Assembly (NCBI GenBank): GCA_003551215.1
Contig: PUMD01000061.1
Span: forward strand, 1 to 34,014
From: Clostridia bacterium
GTDB lineage: Bacteria > Bacillota > Sulfobacillia > SLMV01
Length of the DNA: 34,014 bases
Direction of reading: 5' to 3'
Positions 7,804 to 15,942 of this stretch are shown one piece after another. Numbering within the stretch: position 1 is the stretch's first letter; each line of letters starts with the position of its first letter. Under the pieces are notes generated by a model that had not been told where the DNA came from, did not search any database, and worked only from the letters and a program-made list of their open reading frames with translations. The translations under genes were made by a program, and so were the position numbers.

Positions 7804-8659
7804 CGATGTCCGGGTTGTCATCTGCGGAATGGGCCTGATGGGAGGTTCGCTGGGGCTGGCCCTGCGCGGCCAGGTGGATCAGGTGACCGGGATCGAGATA
7901 GACCCGGCAGCCGCCCGGGAGGCGGTCCGCAGAGGGGCCGCCTCAGAGGTCAGCCAGCCCGATGAGGCGCAGGCCGCTGTCCGGCGGTGTGATGTGCTGG
8001 TTCTGGCTCAGCCGGCAGGCCAGATGGCCCCAGTCATGCGGCAGCTTGCCCCCGGGCTGCCTGCCGGCTGCATCGTGACCGACCTGGCGGGGGCGAAGGC
8101 TGCGGTGATAGAGCAGCTGGCCGGGCTTGTGCCCCCCGAAGTGACCTACGTCCCCGGGCATCCACTGGCCGGCTCCGAGCGCGAGGGAATCGCTGCAGCG
8201 CGTGAGGACCTGTACCGGGAAGCGGTGTGGATGCTGACGGAGAAGCCGCCGCGGCTGCTTGCGCAGATGATTGAGGCGGCAGGAGCAGAGGTGAGGCTGG
8301 TGGATGCACACCGGCACGACCGCATGATGGCCCGCACCAGCCACCTGCCCCACCTGATGGCCCACGTCACCGCAGCGGTGGGCATGAAACAGGCCGAATC
8401 GGAAGACGGCTGTATTGATACGTTCTGCGGAGGTGGCTTTGCCGATACCACCCGGGTGGCGGCCGGCTCGCCCTCTGCTTCTGCCGATATGTGTCTGTAC
8501 AACAGCTGCCAGCTGGTGCCGGCGGTGCGTGAAGCCTCTGTCCTTCTTGACCAGCTGACCGACATGCTGCAGCGGGGAGACCGGGATGAGCTGCAAAGGC
8601 GCCTGGGTGAAGTGGCCCTCTGGCTGCGCGAAAGAAAGGGGAAAGCGACATGCAAATAA
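7787..8659 (+). CDS. tyrA: Prephenate dehydrogenase
   Basis: 290 aa; start ATG at 7787 lies 17 bases inside the aroF coding end. It oxidatively decarboxylates prephenate to 4-hydroxyphenylpyruvate using NAD(P)+. The N-terminal Rossmann motif is ICGMGLMGGSLG (residues 12-23); GHPLAGSE carries the catalytic-type His; the C-terminal helical domain has HDRMMARTSHLPH. No ACT domain is present, so feedback by tyrosine must act elsewhere, for example on DAHP synthase. With chorismate mutase upstream, this makes the operon Tyr-directed; no prephenate dehydratase (pheA) is seen here. It overlaps the next gene by ten bases. Confidence 0.95.
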   Translation: MTADLSDVRVVICGMGLMGGSLGLALRGQVDQVTGIEIDPAAAREAVRRGAASEVSQPDEAQAAVRRCDVLVLAQPAGQMAPVMRQLAPGLPAGCIVTDLAGAKAAVIEQLAGLVPPEVTYVPGHPLAGSEREGIAAAREDLYREAVWMLTEKPPRLLAQMIEAAGAEVRLVDAHRHDRMMARTSHLPHLMAHVTAAVGMKQAESEDGCIDTFCGGGFADTTRVAAGSPSASADMCLYNSCQLVPAVREASVLLDQLTDMLQRGDRDELQRRLGEVALWLRERKGKATCK

Positions 8660-10800
8660 GTGCCCGAAAACCGCTGAGCGGAACCCTCACCGCGCCTGGG
8701 GACAAATCGATTTCTCACCGCGCCGCCATTTTCGCGGCCCTGGCTGGCGGGAGGACCCACATAAGCAACTTCGCCCCCGGAGATGACGCCGCATCCACAC
8801 TGCACTGCCTGCAGCTGCTGGGCGCGGCGGTGGACCGGTCGGGGGACGACATCTCGGTATGCGGACAGGAGGGCGGACTCAGTGAGCCGGACGACGTCCT
8901 CGACTGCGGCAACTCGGGAACTACCATGCGCCTTCTGTCCGGGGTACTGGCCGGGCAGAAGATGCACGCCGTCCTGACGGGAGATGAATCTCTGCTGGCC
9001 CGTCCCATGGGCAGGATAACTGTTCCGCTGGGGGAGATGGGAGCAGACATACGCGGGCGGCAGAATAACTCTCTGGCGCCGCTGAGCGTGCAGCCCGCCG
9101 ACCTGCGGCCCGTCCAGCACCGGCTTAAGGTGGCCAGCGCACAGGTCAAATCAGCTCTGCTCATAGCCGGACTGTACTGCGGCGGACCGGTCTCGGTGCG
9201 GGAGCCCGCGCAATCGCGGGACCATACCGAACGGATGCTGCAGGGTTTCGGCGCCCGCGTGAAGACGGAAGAAAGGGTGGTCACCGTTGAGGGGCACGTG
9301 GACCGGCTTGAGTGGACGTCGGACTGCCTCAGGGTGCCCGGAGACATTTCTTCGGCCGCCTTCATCGCTGCCGCCGCCCTGCTGGTGCCGGGCTCGGACA
9401 TCTGCATCCGGGATGTAGGGATCAACAGAACCCGCGCCGGCATGCTCAGGATGCTGCAGCGCATGGGCGCCCGCGTGCAGATTACCAACCGGCGCAGCTG
9501 GGGAGGAGAGCCGGTAGCGGACCTGCGGGTGGTTCACGGCCCGCTGCGTTCGGTGCAGGTGGATGCCGATGAGCTGGTCTGCATGATCGACGAAGTGCCG
9601 GTGCTGGCGCTGCTGGCCTCCCGGGCGGAGGGCGTCAGCCGCTTTGAGTCCGCCGCTGAGCTGCGGGTCAAGGAGACCGACCGGCTGGCGGCGATAGTTG
9701 AGGAGCTGGGTGCGCTGGGTGCGCGGGTTCGCGTCTGCGGAGACGACCTGGTGGTACGTGGAGGTGGACCGGACACCTCAGGGGTGGCCGACGCCAGGGG
9801 AGATCACCGCATGGCCATGACTCTGCTTCTGGCCGGGCTCGACGGAGCTTCTGTCCGCGTGAGGCGGGCCGTCCCCTCTATTTCCGTCTCTTACCCGCAG
9901 TTCGCCCGCGATCTGCAGAGCCTGGGAGCGCGGGTGCGGGTTCCACCGCCGACTGGCTGGGTGGGCCTGCTGGGTCACCCGGTGCAGCACAGCCTTTCTG
10001 CCGCGATGTTCGCCGCAGCCTTCGCGGCCGAGGGGCTCGAGGGCTGGTCGTACCGGCCCTTTGATGTGCCGCCGCCGGATCTGTCCGACGCCGTCAGCGG
10101 ACTCAGAGTGCTGGGGGTGCGAGGTTTCAACGTCACTGCCCCGCACAAACAGGAGGCTGCGCGGCTTGTCGACAGCCTGGATGAAACTGCCCGGAGGGCA
10201 GATGCGGTGAACACGGTGGTGGCAAAAGAAGCGAAGCTGGTGGGGTACAACACTGATATCTACGGGGTGAGCCGGTCGCTTCGACAGGCAGGCTTCAGCG
10301 CAGAGGAAAGCTCGGTGCTCATTTTGGGCGCCGGCGGGGCGGCGCGGGCCGCCGCCTGTGCGCTGGCTGACGGTGGCGCGTCTACCCTGTGGCTGGCCAA
10401 CCGAACCCTCGGGAGGGCCAGGAGTCTGGCCCGCGAAATCCGGAAGATTGATCCCAACATAAAGACCGGCTGTTCTACGCTTGCGGACATACCGACTGAG
10501 GAGCATTTTGACCTGGTGGTGCAGAGCACGATCCTGGGCATGGCACCGCATGAAGGTGAATGCCCGCTTGCGTCGGGGTTTTGCCTGCGTCCGGACATGA
10601 CCGTCTTTGAGATGGTCTACAATCCGCCGGAGACTCCTTTTTTGCGGAGGGCGCGCGGGGCCGGGGCACAGGTGATAGCCGGAAGCGAGATGCTGGTGCA
10701 TCAGGGTGCGCGGGCCTTCGAACTGTGGACCGGTCTGCCGGCACCTGTTCAGACCATGAGACGCAGGGTCAGGAGGGAACTTACATGTTTGAGTACGTGA
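8650..10800 (+). CDS. aroA-aroE: Bifunctional EPSP synthase / shikimate dehydrogenase (AroA-AroE fusion)
   Basis: 716 aa in one uninterrupted frame. Residues 1-430 are EPSP synthase: PGDKSISHR (catalytic Lys19), GNSGTTMRL, LARPMGR, IDEVPVLA (catalytic-type Asp), RVKETDRL and DHRMAM. Residues about 436-716 are shikimate 5-dehydrogenase: LLGHPVQHSLS (substrate-binding serines), NVTAPHKQ (catalytic Lys500), NTD (Asp536), the Rossmann GAGGAARA (560-566) and NRT. The linker is only about eight residues (RVRVPPPTG). The two halves catalyse non-consecutive steps: AroE makes shikimate, AroK phosphorylates it, AroA adds PEP. Separate aroA and aroE normally sit side by side in related clusters, so a lost stop explains the fusion. 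The alternative, a sequencing error that removed a stop, is unlikely because both domains remain in the same frame with a proper linker. Confidence 0.95.
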   Translation: MQISARKPLSGTLTAPGDKSISHRAAIFAALAGGRTHISNFAPGDDAASTLHCLQLLGAAVDRSGDDISVCGQEGGLSEPDDVLDCGNSGTTMRLLSGVLAGQKMHAVLTGDESLLARPMGRITVPLGEMGADIRGRQNNSLAPLSVQPADLRPVQHRLKVASAQVKSALLIAGLYCGGPVSVREPAQSRDHTERMLQGFGARVKTEERVVTVEGHVDRLEWTSDCLRVPGDISSAAFIAAAALLVPGSDICIRDVGINRTRAGMLRMLQRMGARVQITNRRSWGGEPVADLRVVHGPLRSVQVDADELVCMIDEVPVLALLASRAEGVSRFESAAELRVKETDRLAAIVEELGALGARVRVCGDDLVVRGGGPDTSGVADARGDHRMAMTLLLAGLDGASVRVRRAVPSISVSYPQFARDLQSLGARVRVPPPTGWVGLLGHPVQHSLSAAMFAAAFAAEGLEGWSYRPFDVPPPDLSDAVSGLRVLGVRGFNVTAPHKQEAARLVDSLDETARRADAVNTVVAKEAKLVGYNTDIYGVSRSLRQAGFSAEESSVLILGAGGAARAAACALADGGASTLWLANRTLGRARSLAREIRKIDPNIKTGCSTLADIPTEEHFDLVVQSTILGMAPHEGECPLASGFCLRPDMTVFEMVYNPPETPFLRRARGAGAQVIAGSEMLVHQGARAFELWTGLPAPVQTMRRRVRRELTCLST

Positions 10801-11966
10801 CCGCAGGTGAATCGCACGGCCGGGGGCTTTTGTGCATCGTGCGCGGCGTACCGGCAGGGTTTCAGCTGAGGCCAGGTGACATCGACCGCGAGCTGTCGCG
10901 CCGTCAGCTGGGATACGGGCGGGGAGGCAGGATGAAGATAGAAAGAGATCGGGTGCAGCTTATCTCCGGCGTCAGACACGGCCGGACCCTGGGCAGTCCG
11001 GTGGGAATGATGATCGAAAACCGCGACTGGAGCAACTGGTCGGAGGAAATGTCGGTGGAGGACGGCTCGGCTGAACCGGTGGTGCAGCCCAGGCCCGGAC
11101 ATGCCGATCTGGCGGGGGCCTGCAAGTACGGCCACCGCGACCTGCGCAACGTGCTGGAGCGGGCCAGCGCCCGCGAGACCGCCGCCCGGGTGGCGGCAGG
11201 CGCAGTGGCAGCGGTTATACTGCGCGGGTTCGATATATGGGTGATGAGCTGGGTCTGCTGCATCGGCACAGTTGAGGCCGACGGTGAACCGGCGGGGCCG
11301 TCTGACTGCAGTCGGCGTTCTGCCTGGAGAAGCTGGCGCAGCCGGGAGGAGCAGACCATGCTCCGCTGCCCCGATGCGGAGGCAGAGCGCAAGATGGTAG
11401 GTGAAATCGACCAGGCTGCACGTGTGGGTGATACGCTCGGCGGAGTAATCCAGACGGTGGCTTGCGGAATACCTCCGGGACTGGGCAGCTACGCAAGCAG
11501 GGACCGCCGGCTGGATGGGCGCCTGGCGGCGGCAGTTATGTCAGTGCCGGGAATCAAGGGAGTGGAAATCGGTGCCGGTTTCCGGGCTGCCCGGTCTGTT
11601 GGGTCTCAGGTGCACGACCCCATACTGCCGTCAGGGCCGGATGGTGATGTGGGTTTCTGCCGGGAGAGCAACCGCGCCGGGGGCCTGGAAGGTGGAGTGA
11701 CCAACGGCGAGGATGTGGTGGTGCGGGCGGCAATGAAGCCCATAGCCACCCTCGGGCAGCCCATTGCTTCCGTCGACATAGAGACGGGCAGGGCAGCCGA
11801 GGCGCACCGCGAGCGGGCAGACGTGTGTGCGGTACCGGCCGCCGGAGTGGTGGTGGAAGCGGAGGTGGCCTTTGAAATCGCTGCCGCCTTTGTGCGCAAG
11901 TTCGGCGGCGACAGCAAAGATGAGATAAAGGCCAATTACCGCAGCTACCGGGAGGGTCTGCCGTGA
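10785..11966 (+). CDS. aroC: Chorismate synthase
   Basis: 393 aa. Start is the ATG at 10785, with AGGAGGG eight bases upstream and 16 bases of overlap with the AroA-AroE gene; a longer in-frame extension upstream only reads the preceding gene in another frame. It converts EPSP to chorismate with reduced FMN as cofactor. Family signatures: AGESHG at the N-terminus, GRGGRMKIERDRV, HADLAGACKYGHRD-type block, RASARETAARVAAGA, and SVGSQVHD in the C-terminal half. Length and order of motifs are normal. The gene overlaps aroK-aroB by four bases (GTGA). Confidence 0.96.
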   Translation: MFEYVTAGESHGRGLLCIVRGVPAGFQLRPGDIDRELSRRQLGYGRGGRMKIERDRVQLISGVRHGRTLGSPVGMMIENRDWSNWSEEMSVEDGSAEPVVQPRPGHADLAGACKYGHRDLRNVLERASARETAARVAAGAVAAVILRGFDIWVMSWVCCIGTVEADGEPAGPSDCSRRSAWRSWRSREEQTMLRCPDAEAERKMVGEIDQAARVGDTLGGVIQTVACGIPPGLGSYASRDRRLDGRLAAAVMSVPGIKGVEIGAGFRAARSVGSQVHDPILPSGPDGDVGFCRESNRAGGLEGGVTNGEDVVVRAAMKPIATLGQPIASVDIETGRAAEAHRERADVCAVPAAGVVVEAEVAFEIAAAFVRKFGGDSKDEIKANYRSYREGLP

Positions 11967-13582
11967 AGATAGTCCTGGTGGGTTTCATGGGGGCGGGCAA
12001 GACCACCGTGGGGAAGCTGGTGGCACAGCGACTGAACCTCCCCTTCATCGACACCGACAGTTTGATACAAAGCTCAGCCGGCATGAGCACAGAGGAGATA
12101 TTCCGCCGCGAGGGCGAAGAAGGGTTCCGCCGCCGGGAGCGGAGGGCGATTTCGCAGGCGGCCGGGCTGCGGCAGGCCGTGGTGGCCACCGGCGGAGGCG
12201 CGTACGCCGACCCCCAAAACCGCAGGCTGCTGGAGGAAGATTCACGGGTCATCTGGCTTGATGCGCCGGCAGAGACGCTGCATCGACGGCTGCAAAACGA
12301 AAACCGCCCGCTGCTTGAGGGTGGGCAGAGAAGGCGGCTGATAGATGAGCTGCTGCAGGCCCGCAGAAGCTCATACCGGCTCGCAGACGAGCGGGTCGAT
12401 ACCAGCGGTCTCTCCCCGTCGGAGGCAGCGGACAGGATCACCGCGGGCCTCAGCCCGGCGGCGGACCCGCCGGCGGGCGAATACGACCGCATCTCGATAC
12501 AGACAAAGCAGCGATCCTACCGGATTATTGTGGGCTGTGATCTTTTTGCGCAGCTGGCCGATTACCTGCGGGAGGCGTCGCTGCATCCGAAAAGGGTGGG
12601 AGTAATTTCTGATGCTCTGGTGTGGGAGATCTACGGCGAGAAGCTGTCAGGTGCGCTGCGTGAGGACGGAATCGAGCCGGTGCTTTGGACCTTTCCCCCG
12701 GGAGAGGGATCAAAGGGGCAATCCCAGCTGGAGAAGATATACGGGCATTTTCTCAGCCTGGGGATATCGCGGGATATTCCCATGCTGGCTTTCGGCGGAG
12801 GAGTCACCGGCGACCTGGCGGGGTTCGCTGCCGCCACCCTGCTGCGGGGTCTTCCTTACGTGCAGATACCCACCACCCTGTTGGCGCAGGTGGACAGCAG
12901 CGTGGGAGGCAAGGTGGCTATCAATCACCCGGCCGGCAAAAATCTGATCGGGGCCTTTCATCAACCCTGCCTGGTGTTATGCGACGTGGGTTTTCTGGGC
13001 AGTCTGTCGTCGCAACAGTATCGCAGCGGGCTGGCCGAGGTGTTCAAATACGGCCTGCTGGTCGGAGGGGACTACCTGCAGATGCTTACCCGGCGCGAGG
13101 AAGACATATTCCGACGCGATCCCGCGGTGCTTCGGCCTCTGGTCTCGGACAGCTGCCGCATCAAGAGGGATTACGTACAGGGGGATGAGCGGGACCTGGG
13201 GCGGAGAATGATGCTGAACCTGGGTCACACCGCCGGTCATGCGGTGGAATCCCTTGCCGGGGGAAGATTGCCGCACGGCATCGCGGTCGCCTTCGGGCTG
13301 GCTGTGGCCGCACGCCTTTCGCGCAGGCTGGGCTGTCTTCCGGAGAGCACCTGCCGCTTCATCACCGACCTGCTCGGGGGGTGGGGTTTCCCCACCACGC
13401 TCGAGCAGCTGCCTGTGGACTGCCGCCGACCGGAGGAAATTGTGGACAGGATGCAGGCTGACAAAAAAAGCAGGGGCGGGACGGTCCGCTGGGTGCTTTT
13501 GCGGGATGTGGGAGAAGCTTTTCTCAGCGGAGAGGTGCCAGACTCTGCTGTGACTTCAGCACTTAAGGGGGAGACATCGTGA
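11963..13582 (+). CDS. aroK-aroB: Bifunctional shikimate kinase / 3-dehydroquinate synthase (AroK-AroB fusion)
   Basis: 539 aa from a GTG start behind GGGAGGG. Residues 1-168 are shikimate kinase: Walker A GFMGAGKTT (8-16), DTDSLI, the FRRRE Arg, VATGGGAY and RPLLEG (lid Arg). Residues about 176-539 are 3-dehydroquinate synthase: GGGVTGDLAGF, PTTLLAQVDSSVGGK, NLIGAFHQP, GLAEVFKYGLL, and metal-binding LGHTAGHAVE and LPHGIAV. It thus performs steps 2 and 5 of the pathway. An AroKB fusion of this order is, to my recollection, known from Thermotoga, whose gene order is also similar. It overlaps aroC and aroQ by four bases each. Confidence 0.95.
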   Translation: MKIVLVGFMGAGKTTVGKLVAQRLNLPFIDTDSLIQSSAGMSTEEIFRREGEEGFRRRERRAISQAAGLRQAVVATGGGAYADPQNRRLLEEDSRVIWLDAPAETLHRRLQNENRPLLEGGQRRRLIDELLQARRSSYRLADERVDTSGLSPSEAADRITAGLSPAADPPAGEYDRISIQTKQRSYRIIVGCDLFAQLADYLREASLHPKRVGVISDALVWEIYGEKLSGALREDGIEPVLWTFPPGEGSKGQSQLEKIYGHFLSLGISRDIPMLAFGGGVTGDLAGFAAATLLRGLPYVQIPTTLLAQVDSSVGGKVAINHPAGKNLIGAFHQPCLVLCDVGFLGSLSSQQYRSGLAEVFKYGLLVGGDYLQMLTRREEDIFRRDPAVLRPLVSDSCRIKRDYVQGDERDLGRRMMLNLGHTAGHAVESLAGGRLPHGIAVAFGLAVAARLSRRLGCLPESTCRFITDLLGGWGFPTTLEQLPVDCRRPEEIVDRMQADKKSRGGTVRWVLLRDVGEAFLSGEVPDSAVTSALKGETS

Positions 13583-14037
13583 GGATTTTTGTGATCAACG
13601 GACCCAATCTAAACCTTCTCGGCAGCCGGCAGCCCGAGATCTACGGAACAGCTGATCTGTCGGCTGTGCAGGAGAAGCTGGAGGATCTTGCATCGGAGCT
13701 GGACATCGAGGTGCAGCTCTTTCAGTCCAACAGCGAGGGTGAGATAATTGATGCCATTCACCGCGCCGCTGATGAGGCAGAGGGCATAATCATAAACCCG
13801 GCCGCCTACACCCACTACAGCATCGCCATCAGGGATGCTCTGCAGGCGGTGAAGGTGCCGGCGGTGGAGGTGCACATCAGTTCGATTCACTCGCGGGAGC
13901 AGTTCCGCAGTATATCAGTGACGGCGCCGGCCTGTGCGGGAGGTATCTGGGGCATGGGAATCGATGGGTACTGCCTGGCCCTCCGCGCGCTGGCCGGCAT
14001 GACTGCCAGAGAGAGGACCCCTGAAACATCGCAATAA
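13579..14037 (+). CDS. aroQ: 3-dehydroquinate dehydratase, type II
   Basis: 152 aa from a GTG start overlapping the previous stop (GTGA). It dehydrates 3-dehydroquinate to 3-dehydroshikimate (step 3). Motifs: INGPNLNLLGSR at the N-terminus, EIYG with the catalytic-type Tyr, QSNSEGEIIDAIH, NPAAYTHYS with the substrate-binding Asn, EVHISSIHSREQFR with catalytic His and Arg. The usual HISN is HISS here, a small deviation. Typical dodecameric type II length. It is the last gene of the operon; the next gene is on the other strand and no strong terminator is visible in the 70 bases between. Confidence 0.95.
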   Translation: MRIFVINGPNLNLLGSRQPEIYGTADLSAVQEKLEDLASELDIEVQLFQSNSEGEIIDAIHRAADEAEGIIINPAAYTHYSIAIRDALQAVKVPAVEVHISSIHSREQFRSISVTAPACAGGIWGMGIDGYCLALRALAGMTARERTPETSQ

Positions 14038-14106
14038 CCCAATTGCAGCCCGCAAGACGCCACACGCGGCTGATGAAATCGCAGGCGGTTGAGGGGGCTA
14101 CTGCGT

Positions 14107-14283
14107 TCAACCCTTTTTCAGGGCACCTACCAGCAGCCACGCGCAGCCGAAGGCCAATCCGCCAGCCAGCGCCTGCAGCAGGTTCCCGCCGCCTATGAAA
14201 TACCACACGGCGGCGAAGGCTGCCCCGCCGGCGAGTGCGCCGATGCTTTTGGATCTTCGGGGTCCGGTACCAGGTTCCTTCAC
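14107..14283 (-). CDS. 58-aa two-helix membrane protein
   Basis: GTG start at 14283 preceded by AAAGGAGGA at seven-base spacing, one of the best ribosome binding sites in the window. The product begins with a short basic/polar stretch (KEPGTGPRRSKS) and then has two hydrophobic, Gly/Ala-rich segments (about residues 15-30 and 34-53) separated by a GGGN turn, ending in KKG. That is a small helical-hairpin inner-membrane protein. No family is recognised. It runs against the aromatic operon and has no same-strand neighbour, so context gives no function. The ribosome binding site and composition make it a real gene in my judgement. Confidence 0.68.
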   Translation of the reverse strand: MKEPGTGPRRSKSIGALAGGAAFAAVWYFIGGGNLLQALAGGLAFGCAWLLVGALKKG

Positions 14284-14793
14284 AAAGGGGTCCTCCTTTC
14301 GGTCTGCTGTGATACTTTACTCACCTGCGTGTGGTGTCATGATGTTCGGGCTGTACCGGGTCTTTTCCTGCCGGGAGGTGGGATCGCCGGTTGGTTTAAG
14401 ACAACTTCAGCAGACAGGGCCGTATCATCCGCAGAGGAGTACACACCGGGAGTCTCCCTTTCACCGGATCCCGGCAGTCCTCAAACTCCATGCTGACAGC
14501 ATATTTGCCGCTGACTTATGCCGAAGCTTCTCATTGCATCATCAGATGATGCAGAAGTGCCGTCCCTGCCGGGTATCGCTGCAATTGTGTACCGCGCAGT
14601 TTTCCGCCTCCGGCCGTAAGCCGGATGCCTGGACATTCAGATGGGAAAACACAGGGAGGATTTGTGACACAGCCACCAGAATCTTATTGATAACTGCAAA
14701 CCCCAGGGCAGGCGGCGCCTCAAGGGTGTGATCCGGGGTCCAGGGGCGCAGAGCAAATCAGGAACATCTGGTTAACTGGTGGGAGGTACAGGT
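14284..14793. other. Intergenic region upstream of the lysine dehydrogenase-like gene
   Basis: About 510 bases. Besides a perfect 19-base palindrome (listed separately), no convincing gene or RNA is seen. A TTGTGA, 17-base gap, TATTGA arrangement near 14661-14690 is a poor promoter match. Confidence 0.5.
14535..14553. promoter_or_regulatory. 19-base perfect palindrome, operator-like
   Basis: TGCATCATC and GATGATGCA form perfect nine-base arms around one central base, in the spacer between divergent genes. This is the size and symmetry of a dimeric regulator site, but it lies about 240 bases from either start and may be chance. Confidence 0.25.
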
Positions 14794-15942
14794 ATGAAAG
14801 TTTTGCTTGTTGGTGCTGGTATGATGGGTACTGCGGTGGCAAAAGACCTGGTGGAGACCGACTACATTGCGCAGGTTACGGTGGCCGATTTTGATGCTGA
14901 CGCTGCCCACACTGCAAAGCAGAAGTGTGGGGGTTTTGATACATCGATTGAGGCGGTGCAGCTTGACCTCGCGGACAAAAGGCGCAGTGTGCAGCTGATG
15001 CAGAAACACGATCTGGTAGTCGGGGCCTACCCGGAGCGCTGGGCGGTGCGGGCCAGAGAATACGCCCTGCAGGCCGGGGTTGACCTGGTGGATATGACCG
15101 CCCTGCACGACCTGGAAAAGGGGATCGAACTGGATGGGCGGCTGCAGGAACGGGGGCTCACTGCCATACCCGGGTGCGGAGTGGCTCCAGGGTTGAGCAA
15201 CATCCTCATGGGGGTAGGCTGCGAGAGGGTGGACAATCCACACACCGGCATAATCATGGTCGGTGGGCTGCCTCAGGAACCGAAACCGCCGCTGGAGTAC
15301 GCCGTGGTTTTTTCCTTCGATACGGTCATTGACGAATATACAGTCCCTCCGCGGATAATCGAGGAGGGGGAGATCCGCACCAAAGAGCCGCTATCCGGAC
15401 TGCAGGAAGTGCATTTTGATTCCCCGGTGAAAACGGCAGAGTGCTTTTTGACCGATGGCCTGACTACCCTGCTTTATACAATGCCCAAACGCGGCCTGCA
15501 GACGGTGGTGGAGAAAACGGTCCGTTATCCCGGGCACCGTGACAAGCTGGCCCTGCTGCGCGACTGCGGGTTTTTCTGCGATGAACCGGTTGAGGTGGCC
15601 GGGACTGAGATCAGCCCCAGGGAGTTCACCAGTGCCCTTATGACTTCACTTCTGTACGATGAGGAGGCACGGGATGTAACCTGCATGCGGGTGATCGTGC
15701 GCGGGGATGAGACCGTCGAGTTTGACCTGATGGACTTTTATGATGAGGAAGAAGGTGTCAGTTCCATGGCCCGAACTACCGGTTACACCTGCGCGGCTGT
15801 AGCCAGGATGCTGATGGAGGGTCACATTGCTCAGAAGGGATTCGTTCCGCCTGAGGAGGCGGTGGGTGAGCGGAACTACCAGGAGCTGAAAAGACGGCTC
15901 AGGCAGCGGGACATAAAGGTGATCGAAAGCCACCCGAGCTGA
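14794..15942 (+). CDS. Lysine 6-dehydrogenase-like protein (saccharopine dehydrogenase family)
   Basis: 382 aa from the ATG at 14794, behind GGGAGG at eight-base spacing; an in-frame GTG at 14779 overlaps that site and is not favoured. The N-terminal Rossmann motif is LLVGAGMMGTAVAKDL. The body follows, block by block, my recollection of the NAD+-dependent L-lysine 6-dehydrogenase of Geobacillus: IPGCGVAPGLSNIL, VGGLPQEPKPPLEY, VFSFDTVIDEYT, TVRYPGHRDKLALL, and a C-terminal MARTTGYTCAAVARML. Such enzymes oxidise the side-chain amine of lysine to allysine/piperideine-6-carboxylate. Close relatives act on other amino acids, so the substrate is uncertain. The gene stands alone on its strand with 340 bases to the next one. 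Confidence 0.85.
   Translation: MKVLLVGAGMMGTAVAKDLVETDYIAQVTVADFDADAAHTAKQKCGGFDTSIEAVQLDLADKRRSVQLMQKHDLVVGAYPERWAVRAREYALQAGVDLVDMTALHDLEKGIELDGRLQERGLTAIPGCGVAPGLSNILMGVGCERVDNPHTGIIMVGGLPQEPKPPLEYAVVFSFDTVIDEYTVPPRIIEEGEIRTKEPLSGLQEVHFDSPVKTAECFLTDGLTTLLYTMPKRGLQTVVEKTVRYPGHRDKLALLRDCGFFCDEPVEVAGTEISPREFTSALMTSLLYDEEARDVTCMRVIVRGDETVEFDLMDFYDEEEGVSSMARTTGYTCAAVARMLMEGHIAQKGFVPPEEAVGERNYQELKRRLRQRDIKVIESHPS

Noticed and set aside
8146..9120. Long open minus-strand frame opposite tyrA and aroA
   Set aside because: Composition is Arg/Ser/Pro-rich with no motif; it mirrors the GC-biased codons of the real genes on the other strand. The same holds for 713-1384, 9778-10701 and 11554-12492.
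14195..14731. Plus-strand 178-codon frame after the aromatic operon
   Set aside because: No ribosome binding site, His/Arg/Ser-rich random composition, and its first part is antisense to the better-supported 58-aa gene.
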